DNA of 64,000 bases from Microglena sp. YARC. Taxonomy: Eukaryota > Chlorophyta > Chlorophyceae > Chlamydomonadales > Chlamydomonadaceae. The stretch is taken from contig CM039467.1 of the NCBI GenBank assembly GCA_022414725.1, forward strand, positions 9,410,911 to 9,474,910, written 5' to 3'. Every line of letters starts with the position of its first letter. Position 1 is the first letter of the stretch. Made by a program: the position numbers and the translations under genes. The notes under the pieces are model-generated. The model worked only from the letters and a program-made list of their open reading frames with translations, had not been told where the DNA came from and made no database searches. Positions 10,524 through 22,000 of this stretch are shown here, in pieces.

Positions 10524-11429
10524 GTAGGCGTCAGTTTTTTTCTTCTGACAACACCCGGTCTGGAGATTCTTTTATGCGACGTTTCTTGTTGTTGTTGTGT
10601 GACGCCATGACAGGAAGTGGCTGGGACAGCTGGATCGGAAACCCGCCACCACAACATGGTAGACACTCCCTCCTACTGGGGAGTCCAGCGTGTGTCGACA
10701 GTCATTGGCAGGTAGGGCGTCAGTTTTTTTCTTCTGACAACACCCGGTCTGGAGATTCTTTTATGCGACGTTTCTTGTTGTTGTTGTGTGACGCCATGAC
10801 AGGAAGTGGCTGGGACAGCTGGGATCGGCAGACCCCCCCACCACACCACCTGCTGCACCCCCTCTTACTGGGGAGTCCAGCGTGTGTCGACAGTCATGCA
10901 GGTAGGTTGTCATTTTATTTCGTAATTTCGTGCCACGACACCTGGTCTCTGTTTTTTTGCATGCGACGCTTTTTGTGTGGTTGCGTCTTGTGTAGTTAAA
11001 TATTCAATGAATATAAACTGTATATAACGACATTGAACAATTTTTTAATTATATTCCATTATACGGTAATCGTTTTTGCATCTTAAAACATGGATATAAA
11101 TTTATCAAACAACAAATTCTGCAGGAGCTGCTGCACAACTTCGGCCTGTACCTCAGTTCATGGACAATGCTCGTGGACAAGCTTTCTGCCTGACAGCATG
11201 GCTCCTGGGGTGACAGTTGCCACTCCCGTGCGGATTGTATTTACATCTAATCGTTTTTACATCTTGAAACATGGATCTAATTTTATCAAACAACAAATCA
11301 TGCAGGAGCTGCTGCACAACTTCGGCCTCCTCCCTCTCTCCACTCCCTCCACCTCCCTCCCTCCCTCCACCTTAGCAAGCATGCGCATTAGCCCCACACC
11401 CACACCCTCACCTCCTTCCAATCCCACAG
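10524..11429 (+). repeat. Intron: two donor-side copies and two acceptor-side copies of exon edges
   Basis: Copies of the previous exon's last about 110 bp, each ending ACAGTCATTGCAGGTAGG-like, lie at about 10600-10715 and 10795-10905, in a repeat of about 190 bp. Decoy acceptors TGCAGGAGCTGCTGCACAAC occur at about 11112 and 11303. Confidence 0.85.
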
Positions 11430-11843
11430 GAGCTGCTGCACAACTTCGGCCTTTACCACAGTTCCCTGGACAATGCTGTGGACAAGCTCTGTGACTGCCA
11501 CGACAGCAACTGCTGGAGTGACAGTTGCCACTCGGAGTACGGCGGACACATCACCTGCATGGGCTGGGGGGATGCCTGTCCCGCCGCCGTGGAGGCGTAC
11601 CGCCTCAACTGGGCAACCGACATAGCCACCCTCACCCAGGCCAACTTCGGTGTCGGCGTACGCAACAGCTACGTGCTCCCTCCCACCTACGCCAACAAGA
11701 AAAACATGGTGATCGTAAAGCCCAACTGGGCTGGTACTGCCTACGTGCACAACCTGTACTTCAGTACTCGCGCCAAGGGAGGTGGAGACACCAGCATGCC
11801 TTCCTACTTTCTGAACTCGGTGTCTGTCCATTCTATTGACAAG
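11430..11843 (+). CDS. Exon: M11 metallopeptidase catalytic core (138 codons)
   Basis: CCCACAG precedes ELLHNFGLYHSS; with the preceding Q this is QELLHNFGLYH, matching the QExxHxxGxxH variant reported for Volvox VMP matrix metalloproteases, whereas Chlamydomonas gametolysin has HExxH. About 35 residues later YGGHITCMGWGDACPAA provides the MG turn and cysteines typical of M11, then YRLNWATDI. The exon is open for all 138 codons and ends SIDK|GTCAGT. Both ends are phase 0. This is the best-preserved enzymatic segment of the locus. Confidence 0.85.
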
Positions 11844-12465
11844 GTCAGTGTGTGTGGGTATGTGTGTGTGTTTGTGTGGGTGGGGGGGGGGGGTCTGTCC
11901 ATTCCATCGACAAGGTTAGTGGGTGTGGGTCTGTGTGGGTGATGGTGGTGGGTGGTTGGTTGTGTGGGTCCATTCCATGGATAAGGTCAGTGGGTGTGGG
12001 TATGTGTGGGTGGTGGGTGTGGGGAGAGACAACACGAGTAAGCCTTCCTACTTCCTGAACTCCGTGTGTGTCCGTTCCATCGACAAGGTCAGTGGGTGTG
12101 GGTCTGTGTGGTCAACACGAGTTAAGCCTTCCTACTTCCTAAACTAGGTGTCTGTCCTTTCCACAGATCAGGTCAGTGGGTGTGGGTCTGTGTAGGTGGT
12201 GGTGGTGGGTGGGTGATGGTGTCTGTAGGTCAGATTAGGTAGCAAAAAAACACTGCCAACACGAGTAGGTCTGACTACTTTCTTAACTCAGTTGTCTGTC
12301 TGTGTGGCGGGGTTGTGGGTGTGGTGCGAAGGGGAGGGGCACGAGTATGCCTGCCTACCTCCTTTGAATCGGTCATTGAACTATGTGTCTGTCCTTTGAA
12401 ATATTTGTTAGGAATTAAAAGAATTAATATAAAAATAAAGGAAACTCAAAAAATATAAATTCCAG
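11844..12465 (+). repeat. Donor-copy array after the catalytic exon
   Basis: Four to five diverged units end TCCATCGACAAGGTCAGTGG followed by G/T-rich spacer (about 11890, 11970, 12030-12090, 12115-12178, partly 12260). Some extend upstream to CCTTCCTACTTCCTGAACTC. AT-rich sequence leads to the next acceptor. Confidence 0.85.
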
Positions 12466-12473
12466 CCGATCAG

Positions 12474-12614
12474 GTCATTGATCTCAGGCGCACCAACCCA
12501 AACAGCCAGACATCCATATGCTGGTGCGGCAGTACCCAAGTCGGACGCCTAGGCATGTGTTCACTGGCCTACAACCTGGTCCTGGAGGAACTTGGCCACC
12601 CACCCCCTAACTGA
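12474..12614 (+). CDS. Probable exon, Cys-containing, downstream of M11 core
   Basis: Acceptor AG at 12472-12473 keeps phase 0 and gives VIDLRRTNPNSQTSICWCGS then GRLGMCSLAYNLVLEELGHP before TGA at 12612. Either this is the end of one isoform or a donor lies just beyond the stop (GGAG|GTCAAT at about 12620). No family motif is recognised. Confidence 0.5.
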   Translation, partial: VIDLRRTNPNSQTSICWCGSTQVGRLGMCSLAYNLVLEELGHPPPN

Positions 12615-12978
12615 CCGGAGGTCAATCCGCCATCGTTCTCTTGCACCGATTTCAACACCGAAGATGCTGTATTCAACACTCGCTGCATATTCAGACATCA
12701 TACATCCGCCCCTCTCCCCTCCCCCTCCCCCTATCCCTACCCCCCCCTCCCTCTCGCCCCAGCTTCACCCTCCCCCCCCTCCCGGACGCGGCTTCCCCCT
12801 CCCCCCCCTTCCCCCCTTCTCCCCCCAAAACCCTTCTCCCCCCAACCCTCTCCCCCGCCACGGCCCCTCCCTCCCTTCCCCTTTCTCCCCAGGCCTCCTC
12901 CTTCCCCGCCCCCCTTCCCCTATCCCTCCCCTTGCCCTCCCACCGGGTGAAGACCCCCCCCTGTGCTGGGGCCCTCAG
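12615..12978 (+). repeat. C/T-rich low-complexity intron sequence
   Basis: Almost pure C/T from about 12710 with CCCTCCCC motifs. It ends with CCCTCAG at 12972-12978, which acts as polypyrimidine tract and acceptor. No gene is supported. Confidence 0.7.
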
Positions 12979-13123
12979 CCGTGGGAGGAGAATGCCTGCT
13001 TTGACATTATCGTGGCGTCCAACTCACACTGCGCAACCCACCCCACCATGAACTCCAACCGTCGTCGATGGCACAAAGGTCCTGACCAGTGAAGCCTGCT
13101 CCAGCTACGTGCGGCCTCAGGTG
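12979..13123 (+). CDS. Probable exon near the C-terminus
   Basis: PWEENACFDIIVASNSHCAT is followed, after a frame change near 13055, by VVDGTKVLTSEACSSYVRPQ and then CAG|GTGGAT. Regular cysteines match the Cys-rich tail of the last exon. Confidence 0.5.
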
Positions 13124-13854
13124 GATGACATCACTCCTTCCCTCCTTCCCTCCACCAACGCGCATCACTGCTTTTAAAACCTCCCACCTATCATCCACCA
13201 TGCACCCTAACTTCCACCCCGTCTCCCCGCCCTTAACCCCCCCCCGCTACGTTCCCCCCCCGCCCCTCCCTCCCTCCCTCCCCCTCCCCCTCCCCCTTAC
13301 CTCCACTTCTTCTTCCCTCCCTCCTGCCCTCCCTGGTCTCCCTCCCTCCTCCCCCTCCCTCCCCGCCTCCCTCCCTCCTCCCTCCCACCCTCTTCCTTTC
13401 CTCTCCTCCCTCCCTCCCTTGATCCCCACCTTCCCCTCCCTCCCTTTTCCCCCTCCCTCCCTCCCCTCCCTCTCCCCCCTCTCCCCATCCCCTCCCTCCC
13501 CCTCCTCCCTCCCTCCTCCTTGACTCCCCCTCCCTCCCCCCCCCCCCCCCCTCCCTCTTTCTCCTTCCTTCCCCCTCCTTAAGAGCCTCCTCTGCTTCTC
13601 ACTCCCATTACACCCCAGACCTCACCCCCTCCCTCCTTCCCCCCTCCCTCCCTTGACTCCCTCCCTCCTTGACTCCCTCCTTCCCTCCCCCCCTCCCCCC
13701 TCCCTCCCTCCCTCCTTCCCCCCCCTCCCTCCTTGACTCCTTCCTTCCCTCCCCCCCTCCCTCCTTCCCCCCTCCCTTTCTCACTCCCCTCCCTCCCTCC
13801 TTCCTCCTTTCCTCTTTCCTCAATGCTTACCGCTCTCCCACTGTCCTACCCCAG
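13124..13854 (+). repeat. C/T-rich intron low complexity (TCCC/CTCC runs)
   Basis: About 700 bp of CCTCCCTCCCT-type sequence with poly-C up to 14, ending in CCCCAG at 13854. ORFs of the type SLPPSPPSL are composition artefacts. Confidence 0.8.
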
Positions 13855-13982
13855 GTCTCTCCTCCAGCGTGTTCTGCTTTGCCTACAGCTCCGCACTTAG
13901 CGAGTGCGTGTGCACAGCCGGTGCAGATGTTTCCAAGGTCTCCAACTTCTTCACCCAGTTTGTGCACCTCTGCAAGAGCTAG
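13855..13982 (+). CDS. Last exon, Cys-rich C-terminus
   Basis: After CTACCCCAG it encodes LSSSVFCFAYSSALSECVCT, then AGADVSKVSNFFTQFVHLCK, then S and TAG at 13980. Five cysteines in 42 codons. It is placed in this gene by strand, spacing and the acceptor. Confidence 0.6.
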
Positions 13983-14000
13983 AAAAAAGAGAAAAAAAAG

Positions 14001-14090
14001 ATAGCGCCCGGAGGGGCGTGGTGTTACGGGGACCCTCCCGTACGCCGCAGCTGGGGAAAGTCACCATGGCAGACATAGTAAGTGTCACCC
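14001..14090 (-). mobile_element. SINE fragment (body only)
   Basis: CCCGGAGGGGCGTGGTGTTA, then GTACGCCGCAG and CACCATGG match the body of the SINE copies at 14.2, 14.5, 34.2 and 52.9 kb, diverged and without a tRNA head. Confidence 0.55.
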
Positions 14091-14228
14091 TCCAGGCAGG
14101 AGGGACTCCTTCATGCGACGTGTGGCAAGAATGCTGGTACAGGAGGCGATAGATTCTCTGTGCAGCTTAGAGATGAGTTTGTCTGCGTGTTCGCGACTGA
14201 TCCCTAAGGTGGAGAGCAAGAGCTAGAG

Positions 14229-14412
14229 TAATGAGAACGCCTTGTGGGGCGTGGTATTGTTGGAGCCCCATCTAAAAGCGGTAGGGAACGGGCTGCTACT
14301 TTACCTGGACAAAGCTACCATGGTTGACAGCGACCGCAAACACTTAAGTGCACCTGTAGGGTTTCAAACCCGCAATCTTCTTCATTGAAGGAGCTCTGCC
14401 ATTGAGCCATCA
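14229..14412 (-). mobile_element. tRNA-derived SINE
   Basis: Read on the minus strand, a tRNA-like head at 14412-14350 has an A-box-like TGGCTCAATGG and a B-box-like GGGTTTGAAACCC, followed by the shared body (CGGTCGCTGTCAACC, CTACC, CACGCCCCACAAGGCGTT). The anticodon-loop region TGAAGAAG resembles tRNA-Phe(GAA), but the arms do not pair well enough for a functional tRNA. Confidence 0.75.
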
Positions 14413-14424
14413 AAACGGAGCTGA

Positions 14425-14537
14425 GAGCTAGAGCTGTATTGCTTTTCAATGACTACAATAAGAGCTAGAGCTGTACTGCTTTTCAATGACTACAATAAGA
14501 GCTAGAGCTGTACTGCTTTTCAATGACTACAATAAGA
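14425..14537. repeat. 37-bp tandem repeat, three copies
   Basis: AGAGCTGTACTGCTTTTCAA followed by TGACTACAATAAGAGCT repeats three times between two SINEs. Confidence 0.85.
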
Positions 14538-14728
14538 GAATGATAACGCCTGGTGGGGCGTGGTATTCAGGGAACCCGTCGTACGCGGGTAGAGAGCGGT
14601 CTTCTACCGCAACTGGACAAGCTACCATCGCAGTTGACAAGGACCTGCAACGCTAAGAGCGACTGTAGGGGGAGTCGAACCCCTGACTCTTCGTCCTAAT
14701 AGCGATTTAGTCTACCACTAGATCAATG
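14538..14728 (-). mobile_element. tRNA-derived SINE
   Basis: Minus-strand head 14728-14665 has an A-box-like TGATCTAGTGGTAGAC and a B box GGGTTCGACTCCC; the body holds GTCAACTGCGATGGTAGC, CCGCTCTCTACC and CACGCCCCACCAGGCGTTAT. Same family and orientation as 14229-14412. Confidence 0.8.
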
Positions 14729-16077
14729 TATATCACTGAAAGGGACTACAATAAGAGAATACCAATGAGCCCGGAGTCATTCAGGGGACGGAAATATCTC
14801 GTTACATTTACGCTACAAGGTATTAAGGGCCTACTAGCTATGTATGCTACTACTGGTCTTGTGCCTTTGGTCTTTGGTCCGATGCTTTCGCTTGTTTTTA
14901 TGACATGGTATATCAGCCTTCAGGCTGCTCACCATCTGCTGGCCGAGTAACACATGGGTAGCATAAACACTACCTCACCACACTGCAGAGTACAGAATAT
15001 AAGCATGGGGCTGCAGACAGGCCTAGGCTTACATACACTGCTAGTCGCTGAGGTGCACTTTCTGTTCAGCCTCTAATCGCTGAGGTACACCTTTTGTATA
15101 CCTCTCCATCTTGCTTCAACTGCTTCAAATCTGCATAGTTTCGTATTTGTTTGAGTGGCTTTTGTTGTTGTTTCATTAGCTGTTCATATCATTCATCCCC
15201 ATTTCCAGTTTGAAACTTGTAGTGCCAGGTGGCATTAAGTAGTGCCAGGTGGCATTAACAAATTAGGTAAAATGCGAACAGAGTGTTCAACACTTCAAGG
15301 TGTAGCGCACACACACTCCATTTTATAATCATCTAAGGGGGGCCATAAAAGCGCTGCCCTTAGAAGGAATCAACACACACACATCTGCCAGGTCTCAGTT
15401 CAACACCGCAAGGTGTAGCGCCTGATGCAGCCTCTCTGTGGTTAGCAATAAGCAATGGTGGTGTTGATAGTTCGGTAGTTCAGCCTTCGGGCTGGTCACC
15501 GTCTATCTGTAGGCGGAGGCACATGGGTAGTACACTAAGTACTCAACCACACTCTTGCCCTAGGCATTCACGGTAGCAATTATCACCTGATAAATAGTTT
15601 CTACTTACCAAAATGCCCTTGCTTAGTTATTTTTCGTGCATAGTTCACTGTTTACGAGAGAGGACGCTACATGGCCGAAGCTGCAGTACGGGCTCTACAA
15701 AGGCAGTGCATGCACCGCGTCCGGCATGCAACATGCTTATGCGTATGGCTTATGTGTATAAGCAAGCCACGTTGAAGTGGCATCACAATTCATGTTCCCC
15801 AGCCACTACCCATGTTTTTATTGTCCGGCTGTCACGCCTTCTCTAGAGTGACTTAGAGCGCGCAGGTTCTCCACCCTGCCACGCCTACTGTAGTGCCGCT
15901 GCCAGATAGGGCACGCGCACTGTCACGACAGTACCCTGACGTACTGTCGCCATCTCCCTCATCTGTCAACTCCATCTGACTGATGCTTATCTATTGTACG
16001 AAGCTTATAGCATTCATCTCTCCCAATCTCCGAAGAATGACACATGTTGCGTGGCTCATGCTGTTGCTAGCTGTCAT
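14729..16077. other. Gene-free stretch with direct repeats
   Basis: No gene recognised. GGCTGCTCACCATCTGCTGG with CACATGGGTAG at 14912-14990 recurs diverged at 15482-15560, and TTCAACACYKCAAGGTGTAG with CGC occurs at about 15286 and 15400. This may be an old dispersed element. Confidence 0.45.
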
Positions 16078-16262
16078 CAGGGTACTTCAAGAGGACCCCC
16101 AGCTCTGCTGCCCAAGATGCAACCAATGCTATAGCCTGCGTCCAGCGACGCAACGGACCCTTCCTTCTGGTCAATGGACCATCCCCACGCTGCGTCCTGC
16201 GACGCAACAGACCCATTGACAATGCGTCTGCGGCGGAGGACGCAGCGTCTTAAACAACCTTG
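16078..16262. mobile_element. MITE family 2 (CAGGGT termini)
   Basis: Starts CAGGGTACTTCAAGAGGACC and ends CGTCTTAAACAACCTTG, imperfect inverted ends (CAGGGTNNTTCARGA). The flanks GCTGTCAT and GCTGCCCT match at 6 of 8 bases, a plausible aged 8-bp duplication. Copies lie at 30680 and 51465. Confidence 0.7.
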
Positions 16263-16270
16263 GCTGCCCT

Positions 16271-16645
16271 GCGTCAACAGACGAGCTACTTGCAGTCTGA
16301 AGAAGACTGTGAAGATCTGATTACCAATGAGGAAGACAATATCTCCTTACTGATGGCAGCGAGTCTGACTGGTTTATGTATGGAAGTGCACAACTGCATT
16401 ATGTAACAGCTCTTCTCGTGTACCCTGTCTCTACGTAAGCTCTTCTCATGTACCCTGTCTCTATGTAACAGTTCTTCTCGTGTACCCTGTCTCTCTATGT
16501 AACAGCTCTTCTCGTGTATCCTGTCTCTCTATGTAACAGCTCTTCTCGTGTACCCTCTCCTCCCGCCTACTTTTCCCTGAGTGTGTTAAATCTGTGTTGC
16601 TTCAACCGACGAGCTACTTGCAGTCAGGAGAAGACTTAGATTACA
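16271..16645. repeat. 33-37-bp tandem (AACAGCTCTTCTCGTGTACC) flanked by a direct repeat
   Basis: Five to six units of CTGTCTCTATGTAACAGCTC with TTCTCGTGTACC lie at 16404-16560. GACGAGCTACTTGCAGTC with AGAAGACT occurs on both sides (about 16271 and 16608). Confidence 0.8.
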
Positions 16646-18384
16646 GGGCTAGTGAATATAACTTCCACTACATTAAACGCGGCTGTCTAGCTACCTAAGT
16701 GCAGAATGCAACTGGAGTCCTACTGCGATATCTCCAAGGTACTACATTTAATCATTCTGAGTTGCGCTTCTTCTCTTCTTTGCCTGTATTTCATTACTAA
16801 ACGTTGGCGTTGACGTTAACGACGAATCATGCTTTTTTGTAGGATTGGGCAGACATATGAACGTATACTCGCACGTTAAAAGCTCATACGTATATAAACA
16901 CCGTATCTTTTTTCTCCAAACATATGATTATAAACGTTTAGTAGTAAACTTGGTATGAGATGTACTTCTCAAACTGAAACCTACAAAATGATTCCTCTAC
17001 TTGATTATCTGGTGTGCTACTAAGCAAGTGAATCGTCGAAGTAGCACTCAAATCTTACTTGGATGTGCCAGCTGGGCATGAACTTGGTTACATGCTTGTA
17101 TGGCTCCACGAAAACACAGCATAATCGTAGAACTAACGTTGGAACTGATTTGTCGGAACTGTGCTTGACAGAGTGACATAAAGTGGGCTTTACAACAAAT
17201 ACAGAGCACTTCATAAGCAATTTACAAATAAAGGCGCGGAGATCAAGTTTGGAGCCAAGGACTGGACCTTGGACTTGACCTTGGCTACATGTGATAGGGC
17301 GCGTATCAAGTTCGCCAGACGAAAGGCAGGCCCAACCCTGACAGCATGTGATGGCGTTGTCGTCAGGCAACCACATCTGTCATGTCCCCAGCCTGTTATC
17401 AGTTGCGCACATGTTTATGCCAACATTCGAACTGCGCAATTGACAACCTGTACAATTGATAAACTGCGTAATTGATAACCGGCCGCATTATCTTTAAGCT
17501 TTCTCGCCAACACGGCGACACGATCTGTATGTGATAAAAGCAGACGGCCCCCACCGCTAACCCGCCCAGGTCAACAATCCACTGGTAGGTTTGCATGTTG
17601 CCGTTCTGTAGCTTGCCGATAATTAGGACAGTGGGCTCAATCTACCGGTATGTAAGGCAGATGCCTCAGTGCCTCAGTGCGACAGTGCCAGATGACTGAT
17701 TTCCTGACTTCATGTGTCCCTGCCACTGTCCCGGGACGTGTCCCCCCCGCAAGGCAAGTTCCGGTTGATGGCATAATTGCGAGCGTGTCTTTTGCATGCG
17801 CCTCCTTCCGTCCTCGATTTTGCACTATCAAGCGACTCCTCCTTCCTACATCTTCCTCGTCTCCTGTCACGCGCTTCTTCCCCCGAGCTTCGCGTCCATG
17901 GTGGTCTTCACACGCCTTCCATTTTGCAGCACCTTCCACGTGCATGGCAACGTTTATCGCATGGTCGATACCAGGGCGTCGATACTGAATACCTACCTAC
18001 ATGTTTCGGCCGGGGGGGGCTTATAAGGCCCGTCGGAAGGTTGCTGTACGAATTGTCGCCATGGCCCTGCCAGGGCTGGGACTCGGGGAGAGCACCGTTG
18101 GCCACCGTGGTGACTGTTGGCCAAACTAGCTATACGATTGTCGCCCGCATGAGTTGTGCACTCCCCTGCTGCAGCTGCTACCTCTTCTCTCATGATTCAC
18201 GCGTCTTTCACCGCTACTTTGGGGGGTCTCCATTCGGCACCCCTGTCTGCTTCCCTTAGTCGTCCCTGTGACCCATACATCCCATAATTAATAATGCACC
18301 CTTTCTGACTTGGAAACGATGCTTTCTGGGTCCAAAAGTTTTTATTTCAAGGACGTGCCAGGTAGTAAAGACCAGGTAGTAAAG
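16646..18384. other. Gene-free stretch, nothing recognised
   Basis: Mixed-composition sequence with only short overlapping ORFs of 60-160 codons in several frames, no splice-consistent conserved motif and no repeat shared with the rest of the window. Confidence 0.5.
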
Positions 18385-19030
18385 ACCGTACGTAGCTCCA
18401 CCCAACCCTCACATAACCAACCCCACTCACCCCACCCCAACCCACCATACCAAACCCACCCAACACTGCCCTACCAGACCTCATCCCATCCACCCCCAGC
18501 CCACCAGCTAACCCTACCAAACCCTACCAAACCCAACCACCCCCATTCCATCCCATCCACCCCCAGCCCACCAGCTAACCCTACCAAACCCTACCAAACC
18601 CAACCACCCCCATTCCATCCTATCCACCCCCAGCCCACCAGCTAACCCTACCAAACCCTACCAAACCCGACCACCCCCATTCCAGCCCATCCACCCCAGC
18701 CCACCAGCTAACCCTACCAAACCCTACCAAACCCAACCACCCCATTCCATCCCATCCACCCCCAGCCCACCAGCTAACCCTACCAAAACCCTACCAAACC
18801 CTACCAAACCCAACCACCCCCATTCCATCCCATCCACCCCCAACCCACCAGCTAACCCTACCAACCCTACCAAACCCAACCACCCCCATTCCAGCCCATC
18901 CACCCCCAGCCACCAGCTAACCCTACCAAACCCTACCAAACCCAACCACCCCATTCCATCCCATCCACCTCCAGCCCCACCAGCTAACCCTACCAAACCC
19001 TACCAAACCCGACCACCCCCATTCCAGCCC
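18385..19030. repeat. C/A-rich minisatellite, about 70-bp unit
   Basis: About nine units of CCACCCCCATTCCATCCCAT then CCACCCCCAGCCCACCAGCT then AACCCTACCAAACCCTACCA. Strong strand bias: the plus strand is nearly free of G. Confidence 0.9.
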
Positions 19031-22000
19031 AGCATTGAGAGCTGCCAGGAGCCACCGCCAAGAGCCACCAACACACCACCAACCCCACTCCACCAACACA
19101 CCCACACCCACGACCCCTAACCCCACCAACACATGCACCACCCCACCACCCCTACCCGACCCCACCAATCCACCACCCCTACCCCACCCCACCACCCCCA
19201 TCCCATCCCAGCATTGAGAGCTGCTAGGAGTCACTGCCAAGAGCCACCAACACACCACCAAACCCACCACCCCCCACCCCACCCCACACACACCCTCTCC
19301 ACCAACACACACTCACACACACACACACACACACACATACAATCTTAACCCCACCAACGCATGCACCACCCCACCCCATCCCACCCCACACCACCACCCA
19401 CATCCCAGCCCAGCATTGAGTGCTGCCAGGAGCCACCAACACACCACCAACCCCACTCCACCAACACACCCACACCCACACCCCTACCCCTAACCCCACC
19501 AAGACATGCACCAACCCCATTAACCCTGCGCTGCCCCACCACCCTACCCCCATCCCATCCACCCCAGCCCAGCCCAGCATTAAGAGCTGCCAGGTGCCAC
19601 TGCCAAGATCCACCAACCCCACTCCACCAACACACCTCCAACCCCACCCACACCCACACCATTAACCCATCAGCACCCGCACCACCACCCTCACCCCTAC
19701 CCCACCCCACCCCACCCCATCCCTGCCTAGCATTGAGAGCTGCCAGGAGCCACCAACACACCACCAACCCCACTCCACCAAAAACACCTCCAACCCCACC
19801 CACACCCACACCATTAACCCACCAGCACCCGCACCACCACCCTCACCCCACCCCACCCCACCCCCATCCCTGCCTAGCATTGAGAGCTGCCAGGAGCCAC
19901 CAACACACCACCAACCCCACTCCACCAAAAACACCTCCAACCCCACCCACACCCACACCATTAACCCACCAGCACCCGCACCACCACCCTCACCCCACCC
20001 ACCCCACCCCCATCCCTGCCTAGCATTGAGAGCTGCCAGGAGCCACCAACACACCACCAACCCCACTCCACCAAAACACCTCCAACCTCACCCACACCCA
20101 CACCATTAACCCACCAGCACCCGCACCACCACCCTCACCCCTACCCCACCCCACCCCACCCCACCCCTATCCCTGCCTAGCATTGAGAGCTGCCAGGAGC
20201 CACCAACACACCACCAACCCCACTCCACCAAAACACCTCCAACCCCACCCACACCCACACCATTAACCCACCAGCACCCGCACCACCACCCTCACCCCAC
20301 CCCACCCCACCCCCATCCCTGCCTAGCATTGAGAGCTGCCAGGAGCCACCAACACACCACCAACCCCACTCCACCAAAACACCTCCAACCCCACCCACAC
20401 CCACACCATTAACCCACCAGCACCCGCACCACCACCCTCACCACCCCACCCCACCCCCATCCCTGCCTAGCATTGAGAGCTGCCAGGAGCCACCAACACA
20501 CCACCAACCCCACTCCACCAAAACACCTCCAACCTCACCCACACCCACACCATTAACCCACCAGCACCCGCACCACCACCCTCACCCCTACCCCACCCCA
20601 CCCCACCCCACCCTATCCTGCCTAGCATTGAGAGCTGCCAGGAGCCACCAACACACCACCAACCCCACTCCACCAAAACACCTCCAAACCCACCCACACC
20701 CACACCATTAACCCACCAGCACCCGCACCACACCCTCACCCCACCCCACCCCACCCCATCCCTGTCTAGCATTGAGAGCTGCCAGGAGCCACCAACACAC
20801 CACCAACCCCACTCCACCAAAACACCTCCAACCCCACCCACACCCACACCATTAACCCACCAGCACCCGCACCACCACCCTCACCCCTACCCCACCCCAC
20901 CCCACCCCACCCCCATCCCTGCCTAGCATCGAGAGCTGCCAGGAGCCACCAACACACCACCAACCCCACTCCACCAAAACACCTCCAACCCCACCCACAC
21001 CCACACCATTAACCCACCAGCACCCGCACCACCACCCTCACCCCTACCCAACCCCACCATCCCCCCACCCCTACCCACCCCACCCCACCAACCCCAGCCC
21101 CGCCAAGCATTGAGAGCTGCCAGGTGCCACTGCCAAGAGCCACCAACACACTACCAATCCCACCACCCCTACCCAACCCCACCATCCCACCACCCCTACC
21201 CAAACCCGACCATCCACCACCCCTACCCACCCCCACCCCACCCCCATCCCAGCCAAGCATTGAGAGCTGCCAGGAGCCACCAACACACCACCAGCTCCAC
21301 TCCACCAAAACCCACCGCACCCCACCCACACCCACACCCCTAACCCCCACCAACTCATTGCACCAACCCACCACCCCTACCCGACCCACCAACCCACCAC
21401 CCCCACCCAACCCCTACCCAACCCCACCCCTTCCCCACCCCACCAACCCACCACCCCTACCCAACCCCACCCCACCACCCACATCCCAGCCAAGCAAGGA
21501 GAGCTGCCAGGAGCCACCAACACACCACCAGCCCCACTCCACCAAAACCCACCCCACCCCACCCACACCCACACCCTAAGCCCACCAACACATGCACCAC
21601 CCCTCCACCCCTCCACCCCTCCCCGACACCACCACCCTACCTCACCCCACCCCACCCCACCCCGCCCCTACCCACCCCCATCCCAGCACAGCCTTGAGAG
21701 CCGCCAAGAGCCACCAACACACCACCAAACCCACTCCACCAAAACCCACCCCACCCACCCACACCCTAAGCCCACCAACACATGCACCAACCCTCCACCC
21801 CTACCGACCCCACCCCACCACCCCCATCCCATCCCAGCATTGAGAGCTGCTAGGCGTCTCTGCCAAGAGCCACCAACACACCACCAACCCCACTCACCAA
21901 CACACCTCCACCCCCACCCACTCCCACACCCTCTCCACCCACCCACGCACACACACACTCACACTCTTTAGTCCCACCAATGCATGCACCAACCCACCAC

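Larger units (their letters stand above)
1230..13982 (+). pseudogene. Decayed fusion gene: I29/C1A cysteine peptidase - Pro-rich linker - M11 gametolysin-like metallopeptidase
   Basis: About ten exon-like segments on one strand give, in order: an N-terminal membrane anchor (LLKIIIALLIIILVLG), an I29 propeptide, a papain-like C1A core with Cys, His and Asn catalytic positions, roughly 110 residues of proline-rich linker, and an M11 domain with a QExxHxxGxxH metal site, ending in a Cys-rich tail. C1A enzymes cleave peptides through a Cys-His-Asn centre; M11 enzymes (gametolysin, Volvox VMPs) degrade algal cell wall or matrix. The anchor suggests a secreted or membrane-attached product. Stops or frame changes occur at 1701, about 2650, several between 3680 and 3840, about 4860, about 10340 and about 13055, so it is read as a pseudogene. 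A functional allele with programmed recoding, or local assembly error, is possible but less likely because the HIS6 gene in the same window is unbroken. Confidence 0.8.

Noticed and set aside
1230..13982. Frame breaks as general sequencing error
   Set aside because: HIS6 exons, H4 and the LRR exon together give more than 2.7 kb of unbroken coding sequence in the same window; the same error rate would have damaged them. A local assembly problem cannot be fully excluded.
14229..14728. Functional tRNA genes
   Set aside because: A and B boxes are present, but acceptor and anticodon stems do not pair and each head is fused to the same repeated body: SINEs.
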